From an uncultured Eubacteriales bacterium (GTDB taxonomy: Bacteria > Bacillota > Clostridia > Oscillospirales > CAG-272), in assembly GCA_934489945.1 (NCBI GenBank), contig CAKSSY010000016.1:1-30131 (forward strand): DNA of 30,131 nt, written 5' to 3'. Below, piece by piece: positions 8,261 through 16,368 of this stretch. Made by a program: the position numbers and the translations under genes. Positions within the stretch are counted from its first letter, which is position 1, and every line of letters begins with the position of its first letter. The notes beneath the pieces were generated by a model that worked only from the letters and a program-made list of their open reading frames with translations, did no database searches and was not told where the DNA came from.

Positions 8261-9332
8261 AAGTTTTCTCCTTTCCCGACGATTTTTCCATCATGGCAAG
8301 AAAGCGGTCAAACAGGAAAGCGGAATCGTGCGGTCCCGAGCACGCCTCGGGGTGAAATTGCACGGTAAAGGCGTTTTCCGGGTAGTCAATGCCTTCACAG
8401 GTACCGTCGTTCGCATTGACAAAACGGACACTGCCGCATTTCAACGTCGACGGATCCACCGCATAGCCGTGATTCTGGGAGGTAATGACGGTTCTCCCGC
8501 TCACAAGATCACGTGCCGGTTGATTGACACTGCGATGACCGTACTTGAGCTTGACCGTCCCGGCTCCCGTGGCAAGTGCCAGAAGCTGATGCCCGAGGCA
8601 GATTCCGAAAATCGGCAGTTTTCCGAACAATTTCTTCAGCTCTGCAATTGCCGCCGTGTTCTCGGCAGGATCGCCGGGTCCGTTGGAGAGCATCACGCCG
8701 TCGGGTGCGTCTGCCAGAATCGTCTCGGCTTTCGTGTCCGCGGGAACGACAGTAACCTCGCACCCGCGTGAGGTCAGTGAACGGACAATGTTCTCCTTGG
8801 CACCGTAGTCAATCAGCGTCACGGCAAAACGGCGTTCTCCCTCTGCCGGAACCACTCTCCTTTGTCGGCAGGTGACCGATGCAACGGCATCTTTCACCGT
8901 GTACCGTTTCAGAATTGAAAGATCGGTCGGCACCTCGTCAAAAATTCCCGCGTTCATCACGCCGTGTTCGCGCAGAATCCCCGTAATTTCACGGGTATCC
9001 ACGCCAAACAGCCCGGGAATGTTGACGCTCCGGAGATACGTGTCAAGATTTCCCTCGGAACGGAAATTGGACGGCTCCTCGCACCATTCGCGCACAACAT
9101 ATCCGAAAAGTGCGTTCTTCCCCTCAAAATCTCCGGGGATCACGCCGTAGTTTCCGATCATCGGAAAGGTTTGCAGGACGATCTGTCCGTAATAGCTGGG
9201 ATCGGTCAGCGTTTCGAGGTAGCCGCACATGCCGGTGGCGAATACAAGTTCTCCCACCGTCTCTCTGTCGGCTCCGAACCGCGTTCCCTCAAAAACTCTG
9301 CCGTCCTCCAGAACCAGGTATGCTTTTTTCAT
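8238..9332 (-). CDS. carA: Carbamoyl-phosphate synthase small (glutaminase) subunit CarA
   Basis: This is the glutamine amidotransferase subunit that feeds ammonia to CarB for carbamoyl phosphate, used in arginine and pyrimidine synthesis. It has 364 residues, counting from MKKAYLVLEDGRVFEG. The N-terminal CarA domain includes GYLETLTDPSYYGQIV. The C-terminal class I glutaminase has IFGICLGHQLLALATG with nucleophile Cys245, and VQFHPEA with His327 and Glu329 completing the triad. The frame opens 21 codons earlier, across the hairpin after argG. The start at 9332 is chosen because homology and an AAGGAA site begin there. The 3' end overlaps carB, so the two subunits are translated together. 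Confidence 0.96.
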   Translation of the reverse strand: MKKAYLVLEDGRVFEGTRFGADRETVGELVFATGMCGYLETLTDPSYYGQIVLQTFPMIGNYGVIPGDFEGKNALFGYVVREWCEEPSNFRSEGNLDTYLRSVNIPGLFGVDTREITGILREHGVMNAGIFDEVPTDLSILKRYTVKDAVASVTCRQRRVVPAEGERRFAVTLIDYGAKENIVRSLTSRGCEVTVVPADTKAETILADAPDGVMLSNGPGDPAENTAAIAELKKLFGKLPIFGICLGHQLLALATGAGTVKLKYGHRSVNQPARDLVSGRTVITSQNHGYAVDPSTLKCGSVRFVNANDGTCEGIDYPENAFTVQFHPEACSGPHDSAFLFDRFLAMMEKSSGKEKTYAAQFKH

Positions 9333-9353
9333 GGTTTGGGTTCCTTTTCTTCC

Positions 9354-9390
9354 AAAACGCCCGCCCGGCGGGTAAAATGCCGGACGGGCG
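9354..9390 (-). terminator. GC-rich hairpin between argG and carA (terminator or attenuator)
   Basis: In the minus-strand RNA, arms CGCCCGTCCGGC and GCCGGGCGGGCG pair over 12 bp around a 9-nt loop. One position is a G-U pair; the same position is a C-A mismatch in plus-strand RNA, which favours the minus direction. Four T residues follow (9357-9354). The short T-run suggests leaky termination, so carAB-dapF could be expressed below argG or through read-through. Confidence 0.6.
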
Positions 9391-9403
9391 AACATTTTTT
9401 CAA

Positions 9404-10630
9404 TTACTTCTGTTTCTTTTCCATGAGTTTGGCTCTCACCGAAATCGGCAGACCGAACAGATTGATAAAGCCCTTGGAATCCGCCTGATTGTAGACGTGA
9501 TCCTCGCCGAACGTAGCAATCTCTTCCGAATAGAGCGAAAAATCACTCCAAACGCCCGCTTTGATAATGTTGCCCTTGTAGAGTTTGAGACGAACCTTGC
9601 CGGTCACGGTCTCCTGTGTCTTGTCGACAAAGGCGGAGAGTGCCTCGCGCAATGGGGTGAACCACTGACCGTTATAGACAAGCTCGCCGAAAGTAACCGC
9701 AAGCTCTTCCTTCTTGTGTGCCGTATATTTATCAAGACAGATGGTTTCGAGATAATCATGTGCCGCATAAAGGATGGCTCCGCCGGGAGTTTCGTACACG
9801 CCGCGGCACTTCATGCCGACAAGACGGTTCTCCACGATGTCCAGAAGTCCGATACCGTTTGCTCCGCCGACCTTGTTGAGTTCCAGAATAATCTCCTTGG
9901 CACTCATTTTCTTATCATTGAAGGCAACCGGCTTGCCCTGTTCAAAATCCAGTGTGATGTAAGTTGGAACATCGGGCGCATCGATGGGAGAAACCCCCAT
10001 TTCCAAAAAGCCCTTCTTTTCGTAGAGCGGTTCGTTGCCCGCATCCTCCAGGTCAAGACCTTCATGGCTCAGATGCCACAGGTTTTTGTCCTTGGAATAG
10101 TTGGTCTCGCGGTTGATTTTCAGCGGAATGTGATGCGCCTCGGCATAGTCGATCTCCTCGTCACGCGACTTGATATTCCACTCACGCCACGGTGCAATGA
10201 TGGGCATATCCGGCGCAAAAGCCTTGATGGCAAGTTCAAAACGGACCTGATCGTTTCCCTTTCCGGTACAACCATGACAAATGGCATCGGCGTTTTCGGC
10301 TTTGGCAATCTCCACAAGCCGTTTGGCAATCACAGGGCGGGCGAAGGAAGTGCCGAGCATATATTTTTCATACAGTGCCCCCGCCTTCACGGTGGGAATG
10401 ATGAAATCGTCGACAAATTCATCCGTCAGATCTTCCACATAGAGTTTGGACGCACCGGTCTTGAGTGCCTTTTCCTCAAGTCCCTCCAGTTCATCTGCCT
10501 GTCCGACATTTCCCGAAACGGCAATAACTTCACAGTTATTATAATTTTCCTTCAGCCACGGAATGATAATGGAGGTGTCAAGTCCGCCGGAATACGCAAG
10601 AACTACTTTTTTGATGTTTTTCTTATCCAT
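9404..10630 (-). CDS. argG: Argininosuccinate synthase
   Basis: This cytoplasmic enzyme condenses citrulline and aspartate with ATP to argininosuccinate, the penultimate step of arginine synthesis. It has 408 residues, a typical length. The PP-loop VVLAYSGGLDTS lies at the N-terminus. Further family motifs are YMLGTSFARPVIAKRLVEIA, the ATP/citrulline-binding run HGCTGKGNDQVRFE, and DIVENRLVGMKCRGVYETPG. An AAGGAG site lies 9 bases before the ATG. It is the first gene of argG-carA-carB-dapF, which joins carbamoyl phosphate supply to its use in arginine synthesis. No argH or argF is visible in the window. Confidence 0.97.
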   Translation of the reverse strand: MDKKNIKKVVLAYSGGLDTSIIIPWLKENYNNCEVIAVSGNVGQADELEGLEEKALKTGASKLYVEDLTDEFVDDFIIPTVKAGALYEKYMLGTSFARPVIAKRLVEIAKAENADAICHGCTGKGNDQVRFELAIKAFAPDMPIIAPWREWNIKSRDEEIDYAEAHHIPLKINRETNYSKDKNLWHLSHEGLDLEDAGNEPLYEKKGFLEMGVSPIDAPDVPTYITLDFEQGKPVAFNDKKMSAKEIILELNKVGGANGIGLLDIVENRLVGMKCRGVYETPGGAILYAAHDYLETICLDKYTAHKKEELAVTFGELVYNGQWFTPLREALSAFVDKTQETVTGKVRLKLYKGNIIKAGVWSDFSLYSEEIATFGEDHVYNQADSKGFINLFGLPISVRAKLMEKKQK

Positions 10631-10645
10631 GATTTATGATCTCCT

Positions 10646-10659
10646 TGAATAAATATTCA
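10646..10659 (-). promoter_or_regulatory. ArgR/AhrC-type ARG box in the argG leader
   Basis: The core TGAAT-AAAT-ATTCA (plus strand) fits the ARG-box half-site pattern TGAAT-N4-ATTCA exactly. It lies a few bases downstream of the predicted transcription start and abuts the argG ribosome-binding site. Arginine-dependent repression by an ArgR/AhrC family regulator is the natural inference. The regulator gene is not in the window. Confidence 0.75.
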
Positions 10660-10672
10660 AATTACGTGTATT

Positions 10673-10701
10673 ATTATACATCGCAAAATCGGTTTTGTCA
10701 A
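10673..10701 (-). promoter_or_regulatory. SigA-type promoter of argG
   Basis: The minus strand reads TTGACA (10696-10701), a 17-bp spacer, then TATAAT (10673-10678). Both hexamers match consensus exactly, with optimal spacing. The predicted start, near 10665, places the ARG box at about +6 to +20. Confidence 0.9.
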
Positions 10702-10849
10702 GGACATTTCCGCAAATTTTTTCAACTTTTTCCGTTCCGGGACAGGCAATTTAACCAAAAAATGAATAAACGGCATCCAAAGCGGGCAGAATGGCGATGA
10801 AAAGACGAGCCGAGGACATTCGGTATTCGATCGGAAAAGAGGTTTTTAC

Positions 10850-11455
10850 ATGAAAAGATTGACAATTGCCACCGTCGTGATTCTGGTATTTTTTCTGATA
10901 CTCGGCATCACCCCTACGCACGGGGAAGAACAGATTTATGAAGGCGTTCTTCGGCTGCACGTCCTCGCCAACTCGGACAGCGACGAGGATCAGGCGTTGA
11001 AGCTGAAGGTGCGCGACGCGATTGTAGAATTCTGCACCGCGCGGCTGTTTGACTGCAAGAGCCGCGACGAGGCAGAAACCCGGCTGAGCGGCATGATGGA
11101 CGAGATACGGGAGACAGCAAAGGCGACGCTCCGTGAAAACGGAAGTGATTTTGAAGTTCGGGTAACGCTCGGAGAAGAAGACTATCCGCGGCGCAGTTAC
11201 GACCGGCTTTGTTTTCCTGCGGGTCGTTATCTTTCACTGCGTGTGCTGATCGGAGAAGGAAAGGGGAAAAACTGGTGGTGCGTTCTGTTTCCGCCGCTTT
11301 GTCTGGGAGCCGCAACCGAGCAGGAGCAAAAGGATGCTTTTATTGCCGCCGGGTTTACGCAAAATCAGTATAAAGTCATTACCGAAAGCGATAAAGTAAC
11401 CTATAAAATGCGATTTAAGATTCTCGAATGGTTGGAAACACTGCGAAAGAATTGA
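10850..11455 (+). CDS. spoIIR: Stage II sporulation protein R (SpoIIR)
   Basis: This is a secreted forespore signalling protein. In the known pathway SpoIIR crosses to the intermembrane space and triggers SpoIIGA to process pro-SigE in the mother cell. It has 201 residues, with a signal peptide or membrane anchor at about residues 1-24. Family motifs are LRLHVLANSDSDEDQALKLK and, near the C-terminus, GEGKGKNWWCVLFPPLC. An AGAGG site precedes the ATG. The gene is transcribed away from argG and stands alone. It converges on the FAD dehydrogenase gene across a hairpin-rich repeat. I found no clear SigF promoter in the 150 bp upstream. Its presence argues that the organism forms endospores. Confidence 0.93.
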   Translation: MKRLTIATVVILVFFLILGITPTHGEEQIYEGVLRLHVLANSDSDEDQALKLKVRDAIVEFCTARLFDCKSRDEAETRLSGMMDEIRETAKATLRENGSDFEVRVTLGEEDYPRRSYDRLCFPAGRYLSLRVLIGEGKGKNWWCVLFPPLCLGAATEQEQKDAFIAAGFTQNQYKVITESDKVTYKMRFKILEWLETLRKN

Positions 11456-11480
11456 TTGCGAACGGAGAACGAGAGAACGT

Positions 11481-11502
11481 GCCGCTTTTTGAAAAAAGCG
11501 GC
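11481..11502. repeat. Inverted repeat GCCGCTTTTT / AAAAAGCGGC
   Basis: Two 10-bp arms separated by 2 bases, just downstream of the spoIIR stop. The same palindrome recurs at 11695-11716 and, as GCCGCTTTTTTCAAAAAGCGGC-like sequence, near 21143. It is a probable transcription stop in either direction. Confidence 0.7.
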
Positions 11503-11596
11503 GCAAAAACTTTTATTGCGGTCTCGCCGTTTTGTTTTGCGTCACGGCGGCGCATCTTTTTCCTTAGTTCAAGAGCTTTTGGGAAGGTGGTGTGAA

Positions 11597-11620
11597 CGTT
11601 TCCGCGCGGGCGCGGAAACG
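11597..11620. repeat. Inverted repeat CGTTTCCGCG / CGCGGAAACG
   Basis: Two 10-bp perfect arms around a CGGG loop inside repeat copy A. The inverted counterpart in copy B lies near 21024-21046. Confidence 0.75.
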
Positions 11621-11621
11621 G

Positions 11622-11661
11622 AGCGGAGGGAACCCTTTTCGGGAAAAGGGTTCCCTCCGCT
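11622..11661. repeat. 40-bp near-perfect palindrome in repeat copy A
   Basis: Two 19-bp arms (AGCGGAGGGAACCCTTTTC and its exact complement) are separated by GG. The same palindrome occurs at about 20981-21021 in copy B with one inserted base. Confidence 0.85.
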
Positions 11662-11802
11662 TTCGTTCCCCCGTTCTCTCTCGCAAACTCCCCAGCCGCT
11701 TTTTGAAAAAAGCGGCGTAAAAACTTTTATTGCAGTCTCGCCATTTTGTTTTTGCGACACGGTGGTGCATCTTTTCCTTTTGTTCCAAAAGTTTTCGCGG
11801 GG

Positions 11803-11834
11803 GTTGGGGAGCCTTTTGCAAAAGGCTCCCCAAC
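11803..11834. terminator. 32-bp perfect palindrome, likely bidirectional terminator
   Basis: GTTGGGGAGCCTTTTG is followed directly by its exact reverse complement. It lies 38 bp beyond the stop of the FAD dehydrogenase gene. A closely related 34-bp palindrome is at 21265-21298 with a single mismatched pair. Confidence 0.65.
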
Positions 11835-11871
11835 GTTCTTTTTCAAAAAGTTCCCGACCGTTCTCATATTC

Positions 11872-13266
11872 TCACAGCAACTTTCTGCCCATGAGAACAC
11901 CCATAACCGATGCCATCATCAATCCGCGTGTCCAGCCGCTGGAGTCGCCGAGGCAATGCAATCCGCGGACATTGGTATTCAGATCGGTATCCATCTTCAC
12001 GCGGTTGCTGTAAAACTTCAGTTCGGGTGAATACAGAAGCGTCTCAGTCGAAGCAAAGCCCGGCACGACCTCGTCCATCGCCTGAATAAAGTTGATAATA
12101 TTGATCATAGCGCGATACGGCATTGCCGCCGTAATATCTCCTGCCACCGCATCGGGTAACGTGGGACGCACGTTTGACTGCGAAAGTTCTTTCTGCCACG
12201 TCCGCTTTCCGTCCAGAATATCTCCGAAACGTTGCACGAGAATGTGTCCCGCACCCAACATATTGGTCAGCTCTCCGACCTTCTGCGCGTAAGCAATCGG
12301 CTGATTGAACGGCTCGGAAAAGTTGTGCGAACAAAGAATGGCAACATTGGTGTTGTTGGATTTCAACTCTTTATAGGAATGTCCGTTAACCACAGCGAGA
12401 TCGTTGTCGTAATTCTCCTGACTCACGAATCCACCCGGATTCTGGCAGAAAGTGCGGACCTTGTTCTTGAACGGCTTGGGGTAGCCGATCAGTTTCGATT
12501 CGTACAAAACGCGGTTGACGGTTTCCATCACCTCATTGCGAACCTCAACGCGCACACCGATATCCACCGTTCCTGGCTGATGAGCGATGCTGTGTTCGGC
12601 ACAGATTTTCTCCAACCAATCCGCTCCTCTGCGTCCCGTAGCAATTACGGTATGTTCCGCCAGAATCTGCATTTCGGTCTTGCCGTCCGAAACCACCACG
12701 CCGCGGCAGTTTGCACCGTCCAGAATCAGATTGGTACACTCAAAGCCGAACAGCAATTCCACACCGTTCTCCTGCAAATATTTTTCAATGGCGAGATAGA
12801 GGTTCTGTGCCTTTTCGGTTCCGAGATGGCGAATGGGACAGTCTACAAGTCGCAGACCCGCATGAATGGCACGTTTGCGGATATCCTTGACCTCGTCGGA
12901 GTTGTTGATTCCTTCAATGTGGTCGTCCGCACCGAATTCAAGATAGATTTTGTCGGTATAATCAATCGTCTCCTGCACAAGCTCGGCTCCCACAAGTTGC
13001 GGCAGATCGCCTCCGACGTCCGCCGAAAGGGAGAGTTTGCCATCCGAAAACGCACCGGCACCCGAGAAGCCCGTCGTGATGTGGCAATACGGTTTGCATC
13101 CCACGCAATGCTTGGTTTGTGCCTTGGGGCAATGCCGCTTTTCGACAGGCTGTCCCTTTTCGACGATCATGATTTTTTTCTTGCTGCCGCCGCGAAGCAT
13201 TTCGAGAGCGGTAAAAATTCCGGCGGGGCCTGCTCCGACGATGACGATATTGGTGTTCTGATCCAT
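11872..13266 (-). CDS. FAD-dependent dehydrogenase (COG2509-like)
   Basis: This is a flavoprotein oxidoreductase of unknown substrate, 464 residues. The N-terminal dinucleotide-binding motif is IVIVGAGPAGIFTALEML. A cysteine-rich stretch (HCPKAQTKHCVGCKPYC, about residues 45-61) and GFSGAGAFSDGKLSL follow. These features, with NPGGFVSQENYDND and the C-terminal GLHCLGDSSGWTRGLMMAS, fit the uncharacterised FAD-dependent dehydrogenases of the COG2509 group. The frame opens 12 codons earlier, but the start at 13266 is preferred because an AAAGGAAAGGAA site sits just upstream. The stop of dnaI is 32 bp upstream, so it probably ends the rex-dnaD-dnaI series. Whether the cysteines bind a metal cluster is not known. 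Confidence 0.85.
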   Translation of the reverse strand: MDQNTNIVIVGAGPAGIFTALEMLRGGSKKKIMIVEKGQPVEKRHCPKAQTKHCVGCKPYCHITTGFSGAGAFSDGKLSLSADVGGDLPQLVGAELVQETIDYTDKIYLEFGADDHIEGINNSDEVKDIRKRAIHAGLRLVDCPIRHLGTEKAQNLYLAIEKYLQENGVELLFGFECTNLILDGANCRGVVVSDGKTEMQILAEHTVIATGRRGADWLEKICAEHSIAHQPGTVDIGVRVEVRNEVMETVNRVLYESKLIGYPKPFKNKVRTFCQNPGGFVSQENYDNDLAVVNGHSYKELKSNNTNVAILCSHNFSEPFNQPIAYAQKVGELTNMLGAGHILVQRFGDILDGKRTWQKELSQSNVRPTLPDAVAGDITAAMPYRAMINIINFIQAMDEVVPGFASTETLLYSPELKFYSNRVKMDTDLNTNVRGLHCLGDSSGWTRGLMMASVMGVLMGRKLL

Positions 13267-13298
13267 GATAAATTCCTTTCCTTTTTCCGACATCGGAT

Positions 13299-14273
13299 TC
13301 AATTCCTGATCTTCTGCAATCTCACATCCGTTCCCATAAAAAGGAGCGGACGAAACTCGCCGAAAATGCGGCTGGTAATCCGGTCACTGTACTTTTTGAG
13401 AAGATCCTGCTGCCCGAGATTGGTACTCAGGATCATCGGTGCTTTCCGGTTGATCCGGATGTTGAGCACATTGTAGATTGTGGAAACCGTGAACTGGTTT
13501 GCCACTTCGGTGCCGAGGTCGTCTATAATCAGAAGGTCGCAGTCAAAATATTTATCGGTCAGCTCGCCGCGCACGGTGGTGCGGGAGCCGAACTGTTCAC
13601 TCTCAAAATCAGAAATCAGATTCAGCGCAGTGACATACAGAACGTCGTACCCCGCCTCAATCACACACCGCGCAACCGCGCTTGAGAGATGCGTTTTGCC
13701 GAGTCCCGTTCCGCCGAACAACGCCAGATTTCCCGACTTGCCCGGTTCAAAATTCCGCGCATAATCCTGCATCACACCGAAAACCTTTTCCATGTTGGCA
13801 TAAACCTGCGGGTCGTTCCGGTAGTAAGCAAGCGAAAAGCTCTCAAATGTCTGCGTTTCAAGCAGTCGCGAAATGCCGGACGACTCAAAGCCTGCCATAA
13901 TGAGGGCGTTCCGCATACAGGAGCACATCCGTATCCCGACGTATCCCGAGTCGCCGCACTTCGGACAGTCATAACGGACATCCGTATAGTCGGCAGGATA
14001 GCCATGTGCGATGAGCAACCTGTCGCGCTCGGCGCAAAGAGCCTCGTTTTCCCGGTGAAGGCGTTCAAACTCCGCCTCCCGGCGGTTCTCGGGCATCAGG
14101 CCGACCCCCATAATGTCCACACAGGTTCGGGAAAGCCTCCGGTCAAGCTCGGCAAGACCGGGAATCTTTGCATGAAGTTCCGCCCGGCGTTTGTCCGCCG
14201 CCTGTTCGGCAATAAAGTGCTTGTTGGCGTACTCTTCCCGTATTCGCTTGAAATTCTGCTTGTTATAACCCAT
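13299..14273 (-). CDS. dnaI: DnaI/DnaC-like replicative helicase loader ATPase
   Basis: This cytoplasmic AAA+ ATPase loads the replicative helicase during primosome assembly. It has 324 residues. An N-terminal helical part is followed by a cysteine cluster, CPKCGDSGYVGIRMCSC, typical of the zinc-binding region of Gram-positive loaders. The ATPase core has Walker A GGTGLGKTH and Walker B LLIIDDLGTE, with sensor-type LSTNL further on. The start at 14273 (MGYNKQNFKRIREEY) has an AAAGGAG site; the frame is open 11 codons upstream, but without such support. It lies downstream of dnaD, matching the DnaD-DnaI partnership of Firmicute primosomes. Confidence 0.9.
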   Translation of the reverse strand: MGYNKQNFKRIREEYANKHFIAEQAADKRRAELHAKIPGLAELDRRLSRTCVDIMGVGLMPENRREAEFERLHRENEALCAERDRLLIAHGYPADYTDVRYDCPKCGDSGYVGIRMCSCMRNALIMAGFESSGISRLLETQTFESFSLAYYRNDPQVYANMEKVFGVMQDYARNFEPGKSGNLALFGGTGLGKTHLSSAVARCVIEAGYDVLYVTALNLISDFESEQFGSRTTVRGELTDKYFDCDLLIIDDLGTEVANQFTVSTIYNVLNIRINRKAPMILSTNLGQQDLLKKYSDRITSRIFGEFRPLLFMGTDVRLQKIRN

Positions 14274-14350
14274 AGATACTCCTTTCGGGAAACGGGAGAA
14301 CGACAATTATCTCCCTTGGATAGGATGAAACCTTCTTTGGCTCTGCCGGT

Positions 14351-15340
14351 CTATTTTTTGTCACCTTTTCCGGTGTCGTCGTAACTTCGGTTGAGTGCCG
14401 CCGCAAAAAAGTCGTCGACGTCAAAGCTGACTGCTCCTTTCGGCTTGGTATCGTCTTTTTTCGCCTTTGCCGCATCCGCCTGCTCCACGGTTGTGATTCC
14501 CTCGCTGTACCAGCTCTCCAGAATCCGGTTCGCGTAGTTCAGCGACGGCTTTGACGTAGCATTGATGGTAATTTCATACGCTTTTTCAATCAGCGGAAAA
14601 TCGAGCTTGTAAGTATCGATCCATTTGCCGATGATGTCTTTTTCCTTGGACGTCAGGGCGCGCGAGCCGATTCCGAAAACCGACCGGATTTTCGATTCGG
14701 CATCCGCAAGACGCTCCCGACGACGCAGACACTCGGTCAAAGCCTCGGGATTGCGGATTTCCTCGTCGTAAAGCGACGTGGCAAGCCGCTCAATGTAACG
14801 CATATTTTTATGATCTGTCCGACGGCAAAAATCCAGCAGAATAAGCATGAACTCCTCATCAAACCCGAATTCCTGCGTAATACTGACCAAAATCTTCGTT
14901 TCATTCACATTGAAGATTTTCCCCAGGGTGTTCTGTGCCTCGGTAATGAGGTCGGCAAGATCGAGGTTCTTCTCCATGACCTCCGCAAACTCGCTGTCGG
15001 TGTAAACCGGCAATTCGCTGACCTTTGTTCGTTTTGGAGGTGCGGCGTCTCGTTTTTTTTCGTTCAAGACCGCCTTTTCGATTCGTCCCGATGCCTTTTC
15101 CCCGCCCGGTTCTCCGACAAGAATGTTCTTCTCCCGCCAGAACGCGATGGCGGCATCGGTCTGACCGGGGGTAAAGCCGAGGCGGTTGGCAATATCGTCG
15201 CGCCCCGTCAGGAGAAGCGAACGGTCGGTGGCAAGTGCCGCAAGAAGCCGGAGCGCGTAAACGTCGGCAACGGCGAGAACATCGTCCGGAATCGTCGGAA
15301 AAACGACGGGCAACGTTCCGTATTGAATTTCAAATGGCAT
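14351..15340 (-). CDS. dnaD: DnaD domain-containing replication initiation protein
   Basis: This primosomal DNA-remodelling protein has 329 residues. The N-terminal part (about 20-85) looks like a winged-helix DnaD/DnaB N domain (DDIANRLGFTPGQTDAAIAFW). The middle and C-terminal parts contain two DnaB_2-type helical repeats, near LGKIFNVNETKILVSITQEF and about residues 225-290. The second ends in the conserved pattern LNYANRILESWYSEGITT (compare YxxxIxxxW). A low-complexity KKDDTKPKG linker and acidic tail follow. An AAGGGAG site precedes the ATG. It lies between rex and dnaI, all on the minus strand. Confidence 0.9.
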   Translation of the reverse strand: MPFEIQYGTLPVVFPTIPDDVLAVADVYALRLLAALATDRSLLLTGRDDIANRLGFTPGQTDAAIAFWREKNILVGEPGGEKASGRIEKAVLNEKKRDAAPPKRTKVSELPVYTDSEFAEVMEKNLDLADLITEAQNTLGKIFNVNETKILVSITQEFGFDEEFMLILLDFCRRTDHKNMRYIERLATSLYDEEIRNPEALTECLRRRERLADAESKIRSVFGIGSRALTSKEKDIIGKWIDTYKLDFPLIEKAYEITINATSKPSLNYANRILESWYSEGITTVEQADAAKAKKDDTKPKGAVSFDVDDFFAAALNRSYDDTGKGDKK

Positions 15341-15418
15341 AAAAATCTCCCTTCCGCGGAATATCCGACGGTCTTTGACCTTTTTCCGCTCCGCAGGCGG
15401 AAGGCAAAACCGACAGAA

Positions 15419-16153
15419 TCAGAGCAATTGTCCGTCATCGCCGTCCATATCGACCTCCGGTCCCTCCTCCGAGGAACAGACGCGATAGCACAGCGTCATC
15501 AGCGAATCGCCGAGGTGAACATTTTCAATCACGGCACTGTCACCAAGCTCCAGTTCCTGTCCCGTGAAGTTCCAGAACCCCTTCACGCCATACGACAGAA
15601 TCGCGGCGGCAGTCTCACACGCGGCACTCTTCGGCAGCGTCAGAACGGCAATGTCGACCTTGTGTGTGCGGCAGAAACTCTCCAGTTCGCGTATGGGATG
15701 AACCGGCACGCCGTCGATCTCTTGTCCGATCAAAAGCGGGTTGATATCAAACATTCCCACCACGTCGACGCCGCGCTTTTCAAACATTGAACTTCGCACA
15801 ATGGCGCGTCCGAGGTTGCCGGCACCTACCACAACCGCGCAAAGCCCCGCACTGACACCGAGAATGTCACAGATCTTGGCATACAGATAGTTGACATTGT
15901 AACCGTATCCCTGCTGACCAAAGCCTCCGAAACAATTGAGATCCTGCCGTATCTGTGACGCGGTCAGGTTCATCATTTCGGATAACTCGCCCGAGCTGAT
16001 ACGCGACTTTCCCTCGCGAATCAGAATCCGCAGATAGCGAAAATAGCGCGGCAGACGTTTGATAACCGAACGCGACACGTTGCCGTGCGCGGAGATTTTG
16101 GAGGAAGTCCGTGCAGGAGCCGGTGAAACCTTTTTTGTATTTTCGGATTGCAT
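15419..16153 (-). CDS. rex: Redox-sensing transcriptional repressor Rex
   Basis: Rex is an NAD+/NADH-sensing dimeric repressor that controls fermentation and anaerobic metabolism genes. It has 244 residues. A winged-helix DNA-binding domain (RSVIKRLPRYFRYLRIL... ISSGELSEMMNLTASQIRQDL) is followed by the conserved GFGQQGYGYNVNYL joint. A Rossmann NADH-binding domain with VVGAGNLGRAI comes next. About 27 extra, S/K/P-rich residues precede the usual N-terminus. The nearest Shine-Dalgarno-like AAAGGA is about 16 bases from the ATG, so the start is uncertain. The upstream gap carries a DnaA-box-like cluster rather than an obvious Rex operator. Confidence 0.93.
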   Translation of the reverse strand: MQSENTKKVSPAPARTSSKISAHGNVSRSVIKRLPRYFRYLRILIREGKSRISSGELSEMMNLTASQIRQDLNCFGGFGQQGYGYNVNYLYAKICDILGVSAGLCAVVVGAGNLGRAIVRSSMFEKRGVDVVGMFDINPLLIGQEIDGVPVHPIRELESFCRTHKVDIAVLTLPKSAACETAAAILSYGVKGFWNFTGQELELGDSAVIENVHLGDSLMTLCYRVCSSEEGPEVDMDGDDGQLL

Positions 16154-16191
16154 TTTCGCAGAAAAACCGTCCTTTCCGACAAATTCGGGAT

Positions 16192-16368
16192 TTTTCGACA
16201 GGATTTAAAAAATCGTGGGGTTCTTGTTTTTCGTTTTCCACACCTGCCTGTGGAAAAAAACACAACAACTTTTTTCATATTTCGACGGATTTCGCGTCGT
16301 TTCCCGGTTTTTTTAAAAGCCTTTTCCACAGCTGTTTTTGACAGCCTGTCGAAAACTTCTGTTGAAAA
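16192..16368. promoter_or_regulatory. Cluster of six DnaA-box-like 9-mers upstream of rex-dnaD-dnaI
   Basis: The 9-mer TTTTCNACA occurs six times in 177 bp: 16192-16200 (+), 16234-16242 (+), 16249-16257 (-), 16322-16330 (+), 16347-16355 (-) and 16360-16368 (-). Three copies are TTTTCCACA, one base from the DnaA box TTATCCACA. The second and third form a dyad with a 6-bp centre. This is the only intergenic stretch before rex (16154-16428), so it should also hold the rex promoter, although I see no clear -35/-10 pair. DnaA binding is inferred from motif density and from the replication genes downstream. Confidence 0.45.

Larger units (their letters stand above)
11456..11871. repeat. Hairpin-rich intergenic repeat, copy A
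   Basis: This 416-bp gap between convergent genes holds no credible gene. It is a mosaic of near-perfect inverted repeats. One subunit occurs twice in direct orientation, starting at about 11479 and 11693: a GCCGCTTTTT hairpin, then a run ending near a GGTGGTGCATC-like block. Bases 11464-11665 recur almost unchanged, but inverted, at 20978-21181. The hairpins could serve as bidirectional terminators for spoIIR and the opposing dehydrogenase gene. The dispersed copies mark a repeat family of this genome. Confidence 0.85.

Noticed and set aside
10702..10849. SigF promoter for spoIIR
   Set aside because: I searched for GYATA-N15/16-GGNNANANTN. Several partial -10 matches occur, but none pairs with a fitting -35 at the right spacing, so nothing is reported.
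11456..11871. CRISPR array or integron-like cassettes in the hairpin-rich gap
   Set aside because: Repeats are not evenly spaced and there are no unique spacers of constant length. No cas or integrase gene is present in the window.
15341..15418. Terminator between rex and dnaD
   Set aside because: A short TTCCGC/GCGGAA stem is present, but no T-run follows in the minus direction; read-through is more likely.
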